DNA of 64,000 nucleotides from Parietichytrium sp. I65-24A (Eukaryota; Sar; Bigyra; Thraustochytrida; Thraustochytriidae), in assembly GCA_012862575.1 (NCBI GenBank), contig BLSF01000040.1:186001-250000 (forward strand). The letters run 5' to 3'. Of this stretch, positions 30,429-45,200 are shown piece by piece. The notes under the pieces were generated by a model, which was not told the DNA's origin, did not search any database, and saw nothing but the letters and a program-made list of their open reading frames with translations. Made by a program: the position numbers and the translations under genes. How positions within the stretch are numbered: the first letter of the stretch is position 1; each line of letters opens with the position of its first letter.

Positions 30429-32334
30429 GCTTGCAGTTCTGCTGCTCTCCCGACTCGCCGATTCGTGGCCCACCTGTCCGCGCGTACCCTTGGGCTCGTT
30501 GACACTCAGCTCGCAGCCAGCTAGCTAGGAAGCTGTAGCTGCAGCTGTGCGGGGAAGGCTATATGCACGATCCACGGAGTCAAGCCGCTTGATTTTGTCG
30601 CGAGGGGCTGTGCGTGGCCATGCGGCTGCGTCCTTCCTTGCCAAAGTCGTTGGCCGCCAAGTGTCGAAGAGTTGACACCTCAACAAAACTCAACTCATCT
30701 GGCCGCGCGAGCTGAAGAGCTCACTCACGTTGAGAGAGTAATAGACGAACCGAGCCCGCGCGTCGCCCATCAATGAATTTGAGGACAGTGACCTCTCTCT
30801 GGAAGCGAAAGATTTGCTCACGGTGATGATCCACTTGCTGCTCGTTGCTCCCTCGAGCAGCTTTCGTCGATGGACGCGACGTTTACGTTTGGACATTTTT
30901 GCACGCGGGTCATTTGCGGCACGGTTCCTTGTGCATCCAACTCTAATTCGTTGTTTCTCTATCGATTTCTGGAAGAGATACCACGAGGCACAAACCGTCG
31001 GTGGAACAGCTTCCAACACCCGCCCAAACGACATTACAAAACAAACCAGAACCAAACCCCACACCATAGCATAGCCGTCGCTCTTCGTTCGCGAGCTTTC
31101 GCTTTCTTGTATAATCCTTTTACTTTTGTTAATAATGTACACCTGTCCCTTGTTCCTATTTCCTTCCAAGTTGCGCGCAGTAGCTTACATTGAGCTGAGC
31201 TGGCGAAAGGGATGCTACTCGCATGAACTTGCGAATTCACTCGTTAAAGCTACGGTGACAGTGCGGCCGCCGCCGCACCGGCGTTGACAACGGCTTCGAG
31301 TTGCGCCGGGGGCATGATGGCACGGGAAAAGACGGACAAAATCGCGGCGTCCGAGTTCACGTTCATGCCCAAGTCCTCGCCCATCTCAATGCATCATGTC
31401 GGGAGATTTCCCCTACGCACCGACGAAAGGGGAGGCAGCGGAATGTCGATGGAAGAAAGAACATTCGATGCCATCAGTTCCATCAGTTACGATGCCAGGC
31501 TTCTAGTTCCGCGTCACAGCTTTTCGTTTGTCCATGTCCATTCGACCACTGTACAGCATAGCGGAGGTACTGAGTCCTGAGTACCTCTGCAGCTTCTCGG
31601 GGCAACCTTGGATTGCAGCGATAGGAAAGCCAGCCTCATAGGAGCTGCACAACAGCACTGTAGTACTGTTTGAACAAACTGACAGCCAAAGTTAGCTGGG
31701 TAGCGCCTTGCTTTCAGGAGCGCCACGTCGGGTCAAAAAGATCTCGAGCTTTCGCGCGGTGGGAATAAAAACCTTTTCAATCCAAAGCCTTTTTAATCGA
31801 AAGTTGTTGGAAGGCAGCATCTATAACTTTATGTTTGAAAAAAGACTCCGGGCCATGCCTCTGAACTCTCTCGCTGTTCATCTGAGTCTGAGTCGTTGCG
31901 GGCATTTGCGGGCCAAAGACTGCGTACCAGGTACCAATAATGTACTAGTACACACTCTTGGCCGACTGTCCGGAATGGAGATCGTAGTACCGGTATGTAC
32001 CGGTACTGGTAAGAGCTGGGCAAACCTCGACGTTCGCCCGATTCGATGATTTGAGTCTCCGAACTCAACAACCGCTTTGTTGTTGTGGTTGTTGTTGTTG
32101 TTGTTGTTGTGCATAACTTACTCTGCGCTGATGACTTGTAGGCCGGAGAAAGGAGTATAGGAGGCGGGCTTGCGCGGGCGCACTCGCATCATCGCCCGAT
32201 TGTTCGACTGTTTGATTGATTAATTTGATTGTTTGGGCTCGCTCGCTGCAGATCCCAAACGCGAAAGAGAAAACCAAAGCAAAAGGCTTCGCAGCAAGAT
32301 TTCCGAGAAGAACTAAAGTAAAAAGTAAAGAAGA
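30429..32334. other. Divergent intergenic region, 1.9 kb
   Basis: This holds the promoters of the minus-strand GT8 gene and the plus-strand GST gene. A cluster of palindromic GTACCGGTAC-type motifs lies at 31921-32013 and a (TTG)n tract at about 32089-32110. A 68-codon minus-strand frame at 30690-30896, starting MSKRKRRVHRRK and containing a GTGAGT, was considered as a possible exon but is not supported by similarity. Confidence 0.55.
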
Positions 32335-32976
32335 ATGGCCCACCACCCATCGATCAAGCTCACCTACTTCGACTTCTCCGGAAGGGCGGAGACCACCAGG
32401 CTGGCGTTTCACTTGGGAAACATCGCCTTCGAGGACGAGCGACTGACCAGGGAAGAATTTGCCAAGGTCAAGCCAACTCTGCCGCTCGGACAGCTGCCTG
32501 TGCTGCAAGTGGACGGAACGACCATTTGCCAGAGTAATGCCATCGCCAAGTATGCTTCCAAGCTTGCAAAGCTCTATCCTGAAGATCCATTTGTGGCGGC
32601 CCAAGTCGACGAAATTGTTTACTCGCTGGATGAGGCAGTGACTAGCCTTTTCACATCAGTCGCAGGAGCTGAGCTCGCCGATCGCATCGCGACTCGCGAG
32701 AAGCTCCTCAACGAGGAGACCGGAGCCGTCGCACTCAAGCTGAAGGCCATTGAACGAATGATTCTTCGAAGCAACAAGAAGTTCGCCAGTACCGACAGTA
32801 TTTCCCTTGCCGACCTCGAAATTAGCAACGCCATCGGATATCTCACGAGCGGGATGGTGGACGGCGTCACCAAGGACACCGTGAGCGCAGAAAAGTTCCC
32901 AGAGTTGCACCGCATCGCTGCTGCTGTCGCTGAGGACCCACGGATCATCGCTTACTACCAGGCGAAGAAGAAGTAG
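32335..32976 (+). CDS. Glutathione S-transferase, sigma/alpha-pi-type (213 aa)
   Basis: The ATG at 32335 has A at -3 and G at +4. The N-terminal thioredoxin-like domain begins KLTYFDFSGRAETTRLAFHL, with the catalytic Tyr near residue 10 that marks Tyr-type cytosolic GSTs. It continues to LGQLPVLQVDG with the cis-Pro and QSNAIAKYASK with the glutathione gamma-glutamyl site. The all-helical C-terminal domain fills the rest and includes the conserved SLADLEISNAI capping motif. The enzyme conjugates glutathione to electrophiles; some sigma-class members isomerise prostaglandins. Length matches the family. It converges on the fatty acid synthase gene with 322 bp between stops. Confidence 0.93.
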   Translation: MAHHPSIKLTYFDFSGRAETTRLAFHLGNIAFEDERLTREEFAKVKPTLPLGQLPVLQVDGTTICQSNAIAKYASKLAKLYPEDPFVAAQVDEIVYSLDEAVTSLFTSVAGAELADRIATREKLLNEETGAVALKLKAIERMILRSNKKFASTDSISLADLEISNAIGYLTSGMVDGVTKDTVSAEKFPELHRIAAAVAEDPRIIAYYQAKKK

Positions 32977-33298
32977 AATGTACAAGAATTTGAAGTATTT
33001 TTTTATCAGTGATTTTAAATTTAAATGCTTTTTGGTGCTTTGTTCAAGACCATCTCATCCCCCTTGCCCTGGTCGACAATTGCCCACTGCGTTATGTCAA
33101 CGAAAAAAACGCCCAAGTGCAAATTCGAAGTCGTTCCAAAGCGATTGACTTTTTTCTTCATTCATAGTCAATCAAATTCGAAGTAGAAAACATTTTCCAG
33201 TTGTCAAAAAAAAAATAAACTGATTGATTGATTGATTGTTTGATTGATTTAAAATTACTATACTTTTTATTGAGGGAGACAACAAACATGTCGTCTCA
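32977..33298. other. Convergent 3' region with poly(A)-like signals and a TGAT microsatellite
   Basis: This 322-bp stretch holds the 3' UTRs of the GST (plus) and fatty acid synthase (minus). A minus-strand AATAAA lies at 33266-33271, about 28 bases after the synthase stop. A plus-strand AATAAA lies at 33214-33219 followed by a (TGAT)n run to about 33250. Both are candidate poly(A) signals by motif only. Confidence 0.5.
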
Positions 33299-36200
33299 TC
33301 ACTGTGCGAGGGCCTGAGCGACTGCAACAGCAGATGTATGAGAGATAGACACCTTGATGCTGCTCAGAGCAAGGGCATCAAACACTTGTTTGGCGTGCCC
33401 ATGAAGTTGCACCTCGGGAGCCCCGGATGCAGAATGCAGAATCTCAATGTCCTTCAGTGGAGCCTCGGCACCCTGCCACAGGGACCGGGTGCTGGTTGAA
33501 GTGCTTGAGATCGCCTTCACGATTGCCTCTTTCGCTGCCCAACGTCCCGCAAAGGATGCTGCCGGGCTGGACGACTGCAAGCAATATTCCCGCTCTGCAG
33601 CGGTGAAGTTGCGGTCAATAAAGTCCAGCTTGTCAGCATAGTCCTCGAAGGTTTGCACCGGCTCCACATCGACACCCAAGCCCTTCTCGGCTCCCGAACC
33701 GCGGAGACCGTGCACATTTTCTTCCATAGTCACACGCAGACGAGTTTCCGCAGACACCTTGATCTTTGGTTCCACGCTCCGGGACTCGCTCGCGGTCGCC
33801 CGTTGTTCATGAGGAGGGGCTGTAAGAGAGGCGCTCTCCGAGAGGTGCGCAGGCAAACCCGCGTGAGAGTGTTCAGGACCAAAGCGCCACGAGTTGATCG
33901 TCTTGTCGAAGCTGGCACGAGCAGAAGGATTGAGGTAAACATTCTCCTCTTGATCATCCGTGTACGGAGACGAGTCCTTCACCTGAACAAACGTGTGCTT
34001 GCCGCTGTAAACGCCTTGCAAATAGCGGAATGACTTGCGCTCCCGCTTTGAGCACTTGTCAAGGTACGCATCCAGCTTGTCATCAGACAAGGAGGAGAGC
34101 AGAAGGTCTGGATGCACAACGACAATCTCAGCGCCAGCCTGTCCAAATCCAAAGCTCTTCAAGAAAGCTGCCTTGATGTATGGCAATTGAATCGTACGGT
34201 TGGGGTAGAACAGGTACCGGTTCTTGCGCAATTCCGGAGATACATTGTCCAAATTGCGATTGCCAGGAACGCAGCCACTCAGCATGCTCTGCACGAGTCC
34301 GTTCAACATCCACGCACAAGCTGCTCCCTTTGGATGACCGGTGAGGTATTTTTGAGTGATCACAAGCATGATGTTCCCCTCGGTCCGTCCGAGATGCTCC
34401 ATTTGCTTGTTTACGACACCAGACTCGTTCTTGTCATTCAGCTTGGTGCTTGTTCCGTGAAAGCTACCGACCGCGATGTCATCCACAGTCAAACCCCACA
34501 CAGCCAGAGCACCACGTAAAGGCGCAACACTTGGGTCGTTCCTGTAAAAGCCCTGCCCCCATGCATCCCATGCTGCACTACGTTTGCGCTCAGCGACCTG
34601 CTCAATGACCTTGCTTCGAGACTTGATCAGGCGGTCAGCTGCCTCGCGACCGCTTTCGGCCTCCACCTTTTCGGCGTACCGTACCAGGGAGGTGTGCTGC
34701 TGGGTCTCCCAAGACTCGACGTCCTTCATCTCGAGCTCCAGATTCTCGAGGCGAAAGTCCAGATCCAACATTGGTGATTTGTCCCCATCACGGCATTCGC
34801 GCGCAGTGGTGAGAATTCCCCGACCTGGCGCCGGAACGGATCGTCCATTCTTGTCCGTGGCTGTATTTGCTAGCGCGAGAACTGCATAAATTGGGCATCC
34901 CATTTCTACCGCGAGCTCTGCATCCATCAAAAGCTGGATCCCGGCTCCTTGCGACTCGACGAATCCGGCACGGCTATCAGTCATTGGCCTCGATGCTTCG
35001 TTTGGAACGCGGCCCTTCTGAGCATCCAGCTCGGAGTTATTGGTTGCACCCATCTTTGCGAATTCGTAAGATCCGGTTTCGCCAAAGTCATCGTACCCGC
35101 CTGCAACCACGACGCGGGCCTTTCCGCTCAAAATTGTTTCGATGCCAATATCCACGGATTCTGCAGCAGTTGCGCACGCTCCAACTGGGGTCTTGATCGG
35201 ACCAGAGCTGCTCAGCAAGAGCATGTTCACCCAAGCAGGCATGGTGTTGATGAAGGACTCTGCAAGTGTGTCACTTGGAATGTCCTCGTCCATCTTTCGC
35301 TCAAAGAACATCCTCTTCAACGACCGCATACCTCCCATGCCTCCACCAGAGACGTTGCCCACCTCAGACACATGCACGTATTGGTACAATTCGTACGGAT
35401 CGGTCAATCCGCTGCTCACCAGGGCCTCCACGGTACTCACAAGTGTAAACAGCGTCACAGGGTCGACAGAGTCGGCAATGTCCTGAGGGACACCAAGACG
35501 CTTCGCGTCCCACCCGGTGGGAATCTGCCCAGCCACGTTGCGGTCAAACTTCATCGCCTTTGGTACGGAGATGACTGCACCTTTCTTGATGCGAATCATC
35601 CAGCGACTGTCATCATCCGGAGCGGTGAAGATGTCCACCAACTCTTCTCCAATCTCCTTCCTGTACTGGAGGCCCTCCTCGCGAGAAGCCACCTCAATGG
35701 TGGGCAAGTCGCGATCAATCGCAACTTTGTGGAACATAGATTTTTGAGCAGGGTTGTAGCCCTCAAAAAGCTCTGGCTCCACGATACGGACACCGCAATG
35801 CTTCAGCAAAATCTTTTCGTAGCGTTTCTTGACGTCATGGTCTGCCACCGGCTCACCACTCAGCACGTCAATCCAGCCAATATAGCGCTTTGTGGGGTTG
35901 CTTGGCAGCGGACCATTGTGAGGCTTGATGAATCCGACCATCCATGCAAGCTCGATTGCGCCTTCTAGCGAGAACTCGCCAAAGGCTTCCATTTCCCAGC
36001 GAGTGCGAGCATTTCCCCAAGGCCCAACCTCCCCAAAGCCAACGACTACCACAACCTTCCTGAGATCGACGCTGTTTTGCAATTTCCGGTTAAGACGCTC
36101 CTTGCACGTCTTTGGAAACTGCGGAAACATCTTTCGAGGATCCGCAAGCGGAGAAAGCGACCCGCTGCCTGCCTCCAGGCGTCCAGACTCTGCCTCGTTT

Positions 36201-39200
36201 GCGGCAATTTTGGACTTGATCAAGCGCGAGTTCTGTTGGATACGAGCACGGATTGACTGCGACGCTTTATTGAGCTCTGGGACCGATATCCAGTTGCCCG
36301 AGAGGTCCGCCCACAATGGCTCCTCGGCCGCGAGGGTGACGATCTTTGGGTGAAGCAGACCCACCAAGTTAAATGTGGTTTCGCTGGTAGAAAATGTTCT
36401 GCATCCCAATTGCTCAATGCCTGGTGCCACAATGTTGTTCTGCATCATAAGTGCCGAGCGCGTCCATCCAATAACGGCAGCCGCAATACACAGGTAGTTG
36501 CTCCAACCTTCGCTTGCCCACTTGTTCATCAGAGATTCACATCCCAGCTTGGACTCTGCGTAGAGCCCGTCATTGCCAAAGTCGCCGTGATTTGGTGAAC
36601 AAGGCACCAACACCATCGCAGGACGAGTGTCGATTCCACGCACCTCCTTCGCCTTCTTCACCTCGCCCAACAGTCTTACAACATTGGTCAACATCATGCG
36701 ATGCGCCATCTCCGAGTGAGAGTCGATGTTGCTAATGTCCTTTCCGCGCTCTGCGGCTGCGGCGAACGGCACGATGAAGTCCACATCGAGGTTCAAGGTG
36801 TCGTAGATGTGAGACACGATCGATCGAATGTCTTGAGCAGAAGAGCAGTTGCTTGGCTGCAACACCAGCTTGCTACCCTTTGCGCCAAACTCCTCGTAAA
36901 TCGTCCGGAACCGCATGTACTCCTTCTTCATCTCCTCCTCACTTCGGTTAATTCGAAGAGTACATACCACCGTCGCACCGCCCTCGAGCATTGCTTTTAC
37001 GAGCTCTTCAGCGATTGAGCCGCGGCCAGCTCCAGTGATGAGTGCCACCTGCCCAGCAAAACTAACCCCGTTCACGGCAATGTCGTGAAGTGCGCTCAAG
37101 TACTTGGAGGAGAGGCGCTCGTTCAGGATACGGACAGTCTTGTCAACAGCCGAAGGAGACTTGAGATGAATATGTGGGATCTTCTTGGCAACGTGGATGC
37201 TAGTGTAGTCCTCAGGCACAAGAGTGTCTCTGACATCTTCAGCAGGAGCATCAACTTCGTCGCTTGCCTTTGGAGCTTTGCTCGAGGTGTCAATCGTCTT
37301 TCGCATGGCATCGAGTCGCGGCCCGCGAGGAAGGTCCTGCGCCTGCACGGACAATTGCTCCATCAGCTCAGTCTCGCTGCGCGGGCGGCGAGCGCCGCTG
37401 AGCTCATCGCTTTCAGTGTCCGATACATCTTCGTCTTCGGGAAGAAGGGCCGCATCAGCTGCGAGCTGCACACTCTGGCTAGGATGAGCCACTTCGAGCT
37501 TATTTCCGCGGAAATAATACAGCCCACGACTCATCTCCTCAACGTACTCGACTGGGTTTGCCACCCCGGCGCGCGGCTCCTCACTGTAGTTAATGGAACC
37601 GTCCTGCTCACTGACAGCAACCTTTGGAGCCATGGGCTCGAACAAGGCAACATGCACCGGTACCCGTTGAATCCATGCTTCCACCTGCTCTGCAAGCAGA
37701 GTAATGACTTGGGCATATTCGTGCTGCCCAATAGCATGCATATTACGTGAAAAGTGGCGAACAGCCTCCAAGAGCTCAGGTGTGGCGCGATTGCACAAAT
37801 AATTGCGAAACCATGCTTGTGGCGGCTCCTTTGCCTCCAGAGAATCCTTCGAAGAAGAGATCCACTCGGCCATCGCCGAATAGTGACTGTTGGGTTCCAG
37901 AGCAAGACCAGCAGTTGGATCCCCATTGGCGCGGGCTACCGCAGCAAGAACATGGCAGTGCATGTCCAGAGCGTCCTGCATCACCCAGTTCCAGTACGAG
38001 TCATAAGAACGGACCTTCTTGGTGTCAAACTGGGGCTGGATTCCATCGCAGAACGCCTCACCAAGCTCGGCCTGAAGCTTAGACGCATACTCCTCGGCTT
38101 TCATGCGCAGAGCCTGATTCTGGTCAAGCTCGCGCCTTAGAGTGTCGTCCGAACGATTCAAGTAGACGTTGAAAGCGTCAACTTGAGCTTCAATGAGTAC
38201 GAGCAACTTGGAAAGGGCCTCGGAAGATAGTGCGGATGGTTGCATTGCGCCGGCCATCATCATGCCTCCTGGAACGCCAGCACCGCCGGCAGACTTTGTC
38301 GGCACGGTAACTCCCGCGAACGAGCCATAGGCGTCGCAGACCTTATCAAGCCATTGCTTTGCTTCGGCCGGGCTTGCCAAACGATTCTCTGGCTGCATAG
38401 CAAGACCATGTAAGAGAACTGCATCGCAGCGACCCGGTCCCAGCAGCCGCTCCTCCGCCAGATACTGCTTAGCAGCCGATGTCGAGAACCCACCAGGAAG
38501 TTTAGCCGAAAGCATCTTGGCAATGCTCTTGCTCATCACTTTCCCAGGTGCGTTGTAGCTTGGAAACCTGCTTGCCAGCTCAGCAATTGGAACTTCTGCA
38601 GCATTTTCTGGCCCATTGCCGAATTCCTGAGAAAGATCTCCAACCACCTCGTTCTGAATCGCACTCTTACCACTGCTGAGCTGCTTGATTGTTGCAGTCT
38701 CGCTTACTTGAGTGAATGCCAGATTGAATTTGAGAGCCAGCATCACCAACAGAGCATGTTTGGCAGATACTGGAACGTCCGGCAGAGGCTGTGCTGCAGG
38801 AGCTGAAGGACCACCCATCATCATCATATTCATCATCATGCCTGCACCGGCGCCCGCGGCTTGAGCTACTGGCGCGAGAGAAATGCCAGCATCAGATGCA
38901 TATGCGTCCCTGGTCTCGTCCAACCACTTTTTGGCTTCAGCAACGCCGCCAAGACGCTTCTCGGGCTGCCTGATCACCGAGTGCACAAGAACAGAGTCCA
39001 CTCTGCCTGGTCCGAGTCCGCAATCTTGGGAAAGGTACTGCTTTGCCGCGCTTGCGGAGAACCCACCCGGAAGACTGTTGGCCAGAGTCTTATTGATGAG
39101 TTTGTCTGTCACCTTCCCAAGCTTGGAATAGCTACCGGAGATCTTGTCGCTGAGCTCAGAGATCGGCATTTCTGCTCCGCTCTCTGGGACCTGTCCGCCA

Positions 39201-42200
39201 AACTCCTGAGAGATCTCGCCAACCACCTCGTTCTGAACGGCACTCTTTCCTCCGCTCAGATCTTTGATAGACAAGCTATCCTTGACCTCTGCTAGCGGCT
39301 TCTTGAACTTGAAGGCGAGCAACACGCGGAGAACATGCTTCGCGGAGACAGGAGCATCTCCAGCTGAAGGACCGGATGACTGGGCCGGTGGAGCTGCAAC
39401 ATGCACCGGAGCTGGTGGGGCCGCAGCAACCGGAGCTGGCAAGGCCTCCTCGTGGACAGAGGCGCTCTCATCATCAGCAGCGACAGAAGCAGGAGCCATT
39501 GTGTCCGCGAATGACTCAAAGTCTGGTCCAACGTCTTCCAGGTTGTAGAACACCACGTCAGAGTCCTGCTTCCACCAAAGAATCTCTGGGCTGTACTCCT
39601 CGTTATCTCCGTAGATGCCAGACATCAGAGTCCTCTTTGCCATGGTGGCCAGCGTGGCGGCTGGGCCCATTTCAATGATTCGCTGGACCTTGCCATGGAA
39701 CATAATATCCTGGGTTTGGATCCACTGCACAGGCATTGCAAACTGGTGAGCAAGAAGCTCGACCACCAAAACGCGTGCTTTCTCGGCTGCAGAAACCTCA
39801 TCAAAGTAACCGTCATTTAGCACCTTGCGAAGCGCGGCAGAGTTTGTGAGGGCAAGAACACGTTCGAAATAACCCCGGTCTAGTGCAAAAGGCTCCGCGA
39901 TAACGTTGGGAATGTATTTTCCAACCAGCCGCCCAACAACGTTGCCGATGTTCTTGAGTTCCAAACGCGGCTCCAAAAGCTGGCGAAACGCTGGCACACC
40001 AGATAAAAGCTTGCGCGAATGAAATGGAACATCGATTCCAGTCAGAGGGATGGTTGCCAAGCCTCTGCGCAACACAAATGGTACACGAGCAGTCTTGCAA
40101 GCATCGACATTTGCCTGCGCACTTTGCACAGCATGCGAGACAATCGCATCCATATTTGCATCAGGCTTTGAGCCTGCAGCGGCTTTCATCGCTTCGCTGA
40201 GCGCATCAAGCGCAAAGAGCTCTCCTGCGACGACGTATTGCGAGCCCCGCACGTTGAAGTTGACGATTTGGATGAGCGCACCAGTCGCCGCTTCGATCTT
40301 GTCAACCATTTGTTCGAGAGCAGCAGGAGTGAAGCTGTGGCTGACACGGGATGGGTTCGCAGCAACCATGCCGTAGTTGGAGCGTCCTGACGCATCCCTT
40401 GGGACGGCATTTTGCATCACCATTCCTCTCAAGAACACCGTCTCCACAAGAGCCTCAATGGAAAGAACATCTGCGAAAGACGCGAGTGCAGCATACTCGC
40501 CAAGAGAGTGACCGGCGAAGAGAGCATCGTCAGGAACAAAACCTCCCTCCACGAGCTCCTCGAATGCAGCCTTCTGTACGAGCACAAGCGCTGGCTGCGA
40601 GAATTGAGTCGCGAACAACAACCCTTGCGGTGAGTTGAAAGTGAAAGACTTGGTGTTGCCCCTGATCTCCTTGATAAGCTGCACCATCTTTCCTGTCTCA
40701 GGGTCTTCCGTGCGGATGTTGCGGTAGTTGTCGCGAATCGCCTTTCCTTGTGGCCCACCAAAGTGCACAGTCAAAGATTTTGGGTTCTCTTTGACAATCT
40801 GCAGGATTGAGAAACCATACATGGCCTTGAGATGTTTATCTGCAATGTCCCAGACCTTTTGGACGGACTTGTTCTCTTCGTAGCGGTCCATGCCCATGCC
40901 AACTGCAGCAGAACCTTGTCCAGTAAACAAATAGGCAGTTTTGGGCTGCTCAATCTCTGCCCGACCCGTCATCACCATCTCGCGCGATCCAAAGAGCTTG
41001 TTGACCTTAATATTGACGACTTTTCTTCCGGAAACGACACCGACATGTTGAAGGGTTACGCACAACTCATCTCCAGGAAATACCATACCAACGAAATCAA
41101 CCTCATAGGACGAGATGCGAGCGGCGTCGCAGGCTGCAGCACCCTCTGCTTCCTCAAGCACTCCGCGAGCCATACAAGCGGTCCACATGCCATGAACAAT
41201 CGTTTGGCCCTGTGGCAGCTCCGCCAGGATGGCCAGCTGCTTGCTGCGATGGATGGAGTTGAGATCTCTGGAAGCCGTGGCATACGAAAGGGACTCGACC
41301 GGAGCCTGAACGCGCACAGGCTTGGGGAGGATTTCGTAGCCCCCAGACTCAAACATTGAACCAGAGTTGGACGGCTCCTTCTCCTTGTTCAAGAATGTCA
41401 GAACTGGGTTGGAGTCCAAAACCTCGTCTTCCCCAGAGACGTATGAAACCACACCAATCTGCTCAAGCCCAGCCTTCCCACCGCGGCGAAGGTCCACGAA
41501 TCCGTCGCTATCAGAGTCCTCCTCGGTGCTGATGTGCTTGCCAAGAGGTCTCAAAACGAAGCCTTGGACCGTAACGTCGCGCACTTTGTTGCCAGGGGCA
41601 CCCCTTTGCTCAACTTTGCTTAGTCGAAAGATGAGCGTGTCGTCAACTTCCACCCTGCTCTCAAGCTGCAACCATGGCTTGCTGCGCAAGACGGCAGTCT
41701 TTACAGGGTCGTTGCACTGTACCAACGCCTCGAAAGGGCGATTGCGGAAGGTGGTGCCGTAGTCCGTAAAGTTTCCACGGATGAGAAATTCAGAGCTGAG
41801 CTTGAGCCACTCGTACTTGGCATTGGTCTTGCTCGAGAATCGGTACAAAGATCCCTCAACACAGACTTTCTTGCCCACTCCGGGCTGAATCTCAATCTCT
41901 GAAACACGAGCCTTTGATTCAATGGTTTCGCCCGGTCGAACGAGTTCCCGGTTATGCTGGGCGCACACGAGACGGTAACCGTGCCGAAGGTGGACGAGCT
42001 TGAGCAAATTTCCCTCCAAGTCATCGGCAAAGAGGGCGCGCACGAGAGGACGCCAGCCAGCAACAGTTGCGATGTCGATGGAAGCCAGGGGCTTCGCGCT
42101 ATCATCTGTAGCGTCCCCCTGTCGGCCTATGGCGGCGTTAAAGGACTCAACGTCTTGTTCGGTGAGCACAACAGAGTCGGTAAACGTGTCACGCAGGTTG

Positions 42201-45200
42201 ATCTGGTCCTTGCAGTCCCAAACCGTGCGATACAAAGACTTGATCTGGCCGAGATAGTCTCCGGTCTGCATCAATGGCATGCCACTGTCCTCTGGGCGGT
42301 ACTGGAAGGTGTGCTTGAGGACCGCGCCGGGCACCTCGGTGTCAAACACGCTGAACTCAAGTGCACCATTCTGCCCCATCTCAATTCTTGCGACAACTTG
42401 TTTCGCGCCTTCGGTCTCCGAGACGAGGAGGGCGTTTTCGGATTGCGGTGTCACGGTGAACTCCTTGCGTTGGCAAAGCTGAAACATTGGGTTTGGAACC
42501 CAGCGCTTTTCGCGAATGACGCGTGGGGAGCGCAAAACAACCTCAGACCAGCCCATCTGTTGCCACTCCTTGGTTGGTCCCAAGAGTTTGACGCTGGCAG
42601 AAGCCGGGCGATCCATGAGTTTCACGAAGCCTTCGTGCACTCCTCCGAGAATGTCCGCGATGGGTTCATCCACTTTGGTTGAAAATCTTGCTGCGACAGG
42701 ACCATGGAGAATGCAAACGCGGCCCGCATCCCTGCCGGGAATGGCATCCACTTGCTCCGAGCACCAGAGAGAGTCCTTTTTAAACCAGAAGACCAGGTCC
42801 GCGTCGATCACAGGAATAAAATTTACAGGTTTGCCGTTGCGCAAGTCCTTGCACAAATCGATGAAGAACTCGACATCTCCATCGGCGAGGAGGGTCTCGG
42901 CGCAGGCCGGGTAAAACGAGACGAACTTGTCAACCGCCGTCTCGGGTTCTTCGGCAAGTAAATTCTTGACCAGGTCCACCTTTGGCTCTCCGCTTCTGAA
43001 AAACCTTCGCTCCGTCTGCGTCATCATCGAGAGTGTCCTGGTCATGTAGGTGATATCCACCCAGCGGTTTGGAGCAAGGCGGCCAGCCTCATCTCCCCCA
43101 TTACGAACATACATGAGCTGAACCATGCGGCGAAGCACCTCTGCATACGTCATATCCTCCAAGTCTGCGGCGGTTTTGCCGTCGGAGAGCTGTCCAAAGT
43201 ACACTTTCTGAAAGTCGGCATTAAGCTCCTTAATGATCTCCTCCTTATCCGCAAGAATAGCCTTCTCACGTGCCTCGCCTCTTGGAAGGCTAAAGTACTT
43301 TTCGTCGTACTTTTTCCACAGCTTAATTCCACGGGTGTGGATTTTGTGAATGGGCTCGCCAAGCTCCGACATGACAGTGACCACTCCGCCTGCATCTTCG
43401 GTGTACGACTTGTCCCAGGAAGCCTCGTCGACAATACCCGGAGCATCCACAATGAGCTGCTTGACCTCTGGGGAAGTGGCTGCCTCTTTCGCAACCATAC
43501 AGCGAGAGCCGAAGAGAACACCATCAACAGGCATCTTGGCTTCGCGCGAGTATGGTGCTTTCTGCGACCATGATCCCTCGAGATAAGGAAAGGCGCTGGT
43601 AGCATCCCCGAATCCGGACCCGACGACCAGGATAATGTTATCGTGTTGGCGGATCTCAGCGTAGGTGTCGATGAGTGGCTGGTGAAAGTCTTCAAAGGAA
43701 TGATGGCCACCTCCACGGCCAGAAGTCCACTGGAGCATAATGTTCATTTCAGGGTGAAGCTTTGCGAGGGCAAGTACATCACGAATGGCCTGAATGGAGC
43801 CAGGCTTGAAGCCGATCTTGTACACGCCAGCCGCAGCTAGTGAGCTGAAGATCTCTTCCGCCTTCTCTGGAGTTGGCACCCCGGCGCCGATCGTGATGCA
43901 TTGTATTGGATATCCCGCCTTGGCGTACTCCAAAACAAGGGGAAACTGGAATCCCCACTGGTAAGCATTCAAGTAGAGCATGTTGATGGTGATTCCAACT
44001 CCGGGCTCGAGTTTGGAGAGGAGTTCTTCAAGCTTTGATCGAAAATGAGCAGGAACTGCAAGGCCCCCGGCTGCAAGCTCGCCGAGATATCCGGCATTGG
44101 AGCAAGCTGCGACGAGATCCACGCCGAGAGTAGACGTGGTCGGGGTCATACCAGACATCATGACTGGAGCCTTTCCAAAGACTCTGGTGAAGCGAGTCTC
44201 CACAAAAATCTTGCCGTCGCAGCCGCGCTCAATAAGAGTTGGCGCGAAATCTTTTTCCCATGATCGTCCATTGAATAGCACTTGACGCTCCTTGAGAATT
44301 TCGGCAACCGAGACGACGTCTTGCTGCTGGCGCTCTGCGACCTCAACTTGTTGAGTTGCCTCTTGCTGATTGTCCTCAATGGCTTCAAAACTTGAGAGGC
44401 TTGGAATGGACGCGTCGATCACAAGAACCCCGGTACCGACTTTGATGCTGTTGCAAAGCTTAGAGAGAGACTTGCCCGGTCCGAAATTGATTAGATGTGA
44501 GTACTGCGGGAAAGTGACCGCCTTAAGCGTTTGAGGAAGGTCGTTCTCCTCCACGAGTTGCATTCTCACAAGCTTCTCGAGCAATTCTTCTGGGCTGGAC
44601 GTTGCCAAATCGCTGCCGTCTTTGGTGGAGAAGACCGGAACCTTCATAGAAGCAGATGGGAGGGCAAAGTTGATGGCCTCCAACGTGCTGAGCACCGCCT
44701 GTACCGCTCCCTCATTCATGGCGCAATGGAAAGGGGCGGTTACGGACAGAAACACCGCCTGGGTGACCGGTTTCCTGCCGGAGAATGGAACTCGGCTCTG
44801 AGTATCGTCCTTGGTAGCGCTCACCTTGGCGATTGCTGCTTGCAAAGCTGTGAGAGCTTTTGGATTGCCTGAGACCACAAATTCGGAGTGACTATTTTTG
44901 AGGGATATGTACATCTCTGTCTTTTGCACGATGCGGCTTGGCTCAGCAGCAGTTTGCGGCTGCTGCTCAAGAACTGCCTTGAGCTTTTTCTGGGTGCCTG
45001 CGATGAGGCGCGCGAGTTGCTCGCGGGCCAAGCCTTTGACGGCCAACATGGGGGCAACGTCGGAGTTGCTCTTGAGCTCAAAGCCGGTCACAGCCTGCTC
45101 CTCCAATCCTAGAGTGACAAGGAGTGGAAGGAGTCCAATAGCATTTCTCTTGAGTGACAAGGAGTCATCCGACACAGAGAGTGTCAATGCGGCAAGAATA

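Noticed and set aside
30690-30896. Short minus-strand frame starting MSKRKRRVHRRK with an internal GTGAGT donor-like site
   Set aside because: It could be a first exon, but no convincing partner exon follows. The nearby GT8 gene already has a good ATG start and an upstream in-frame TAG.
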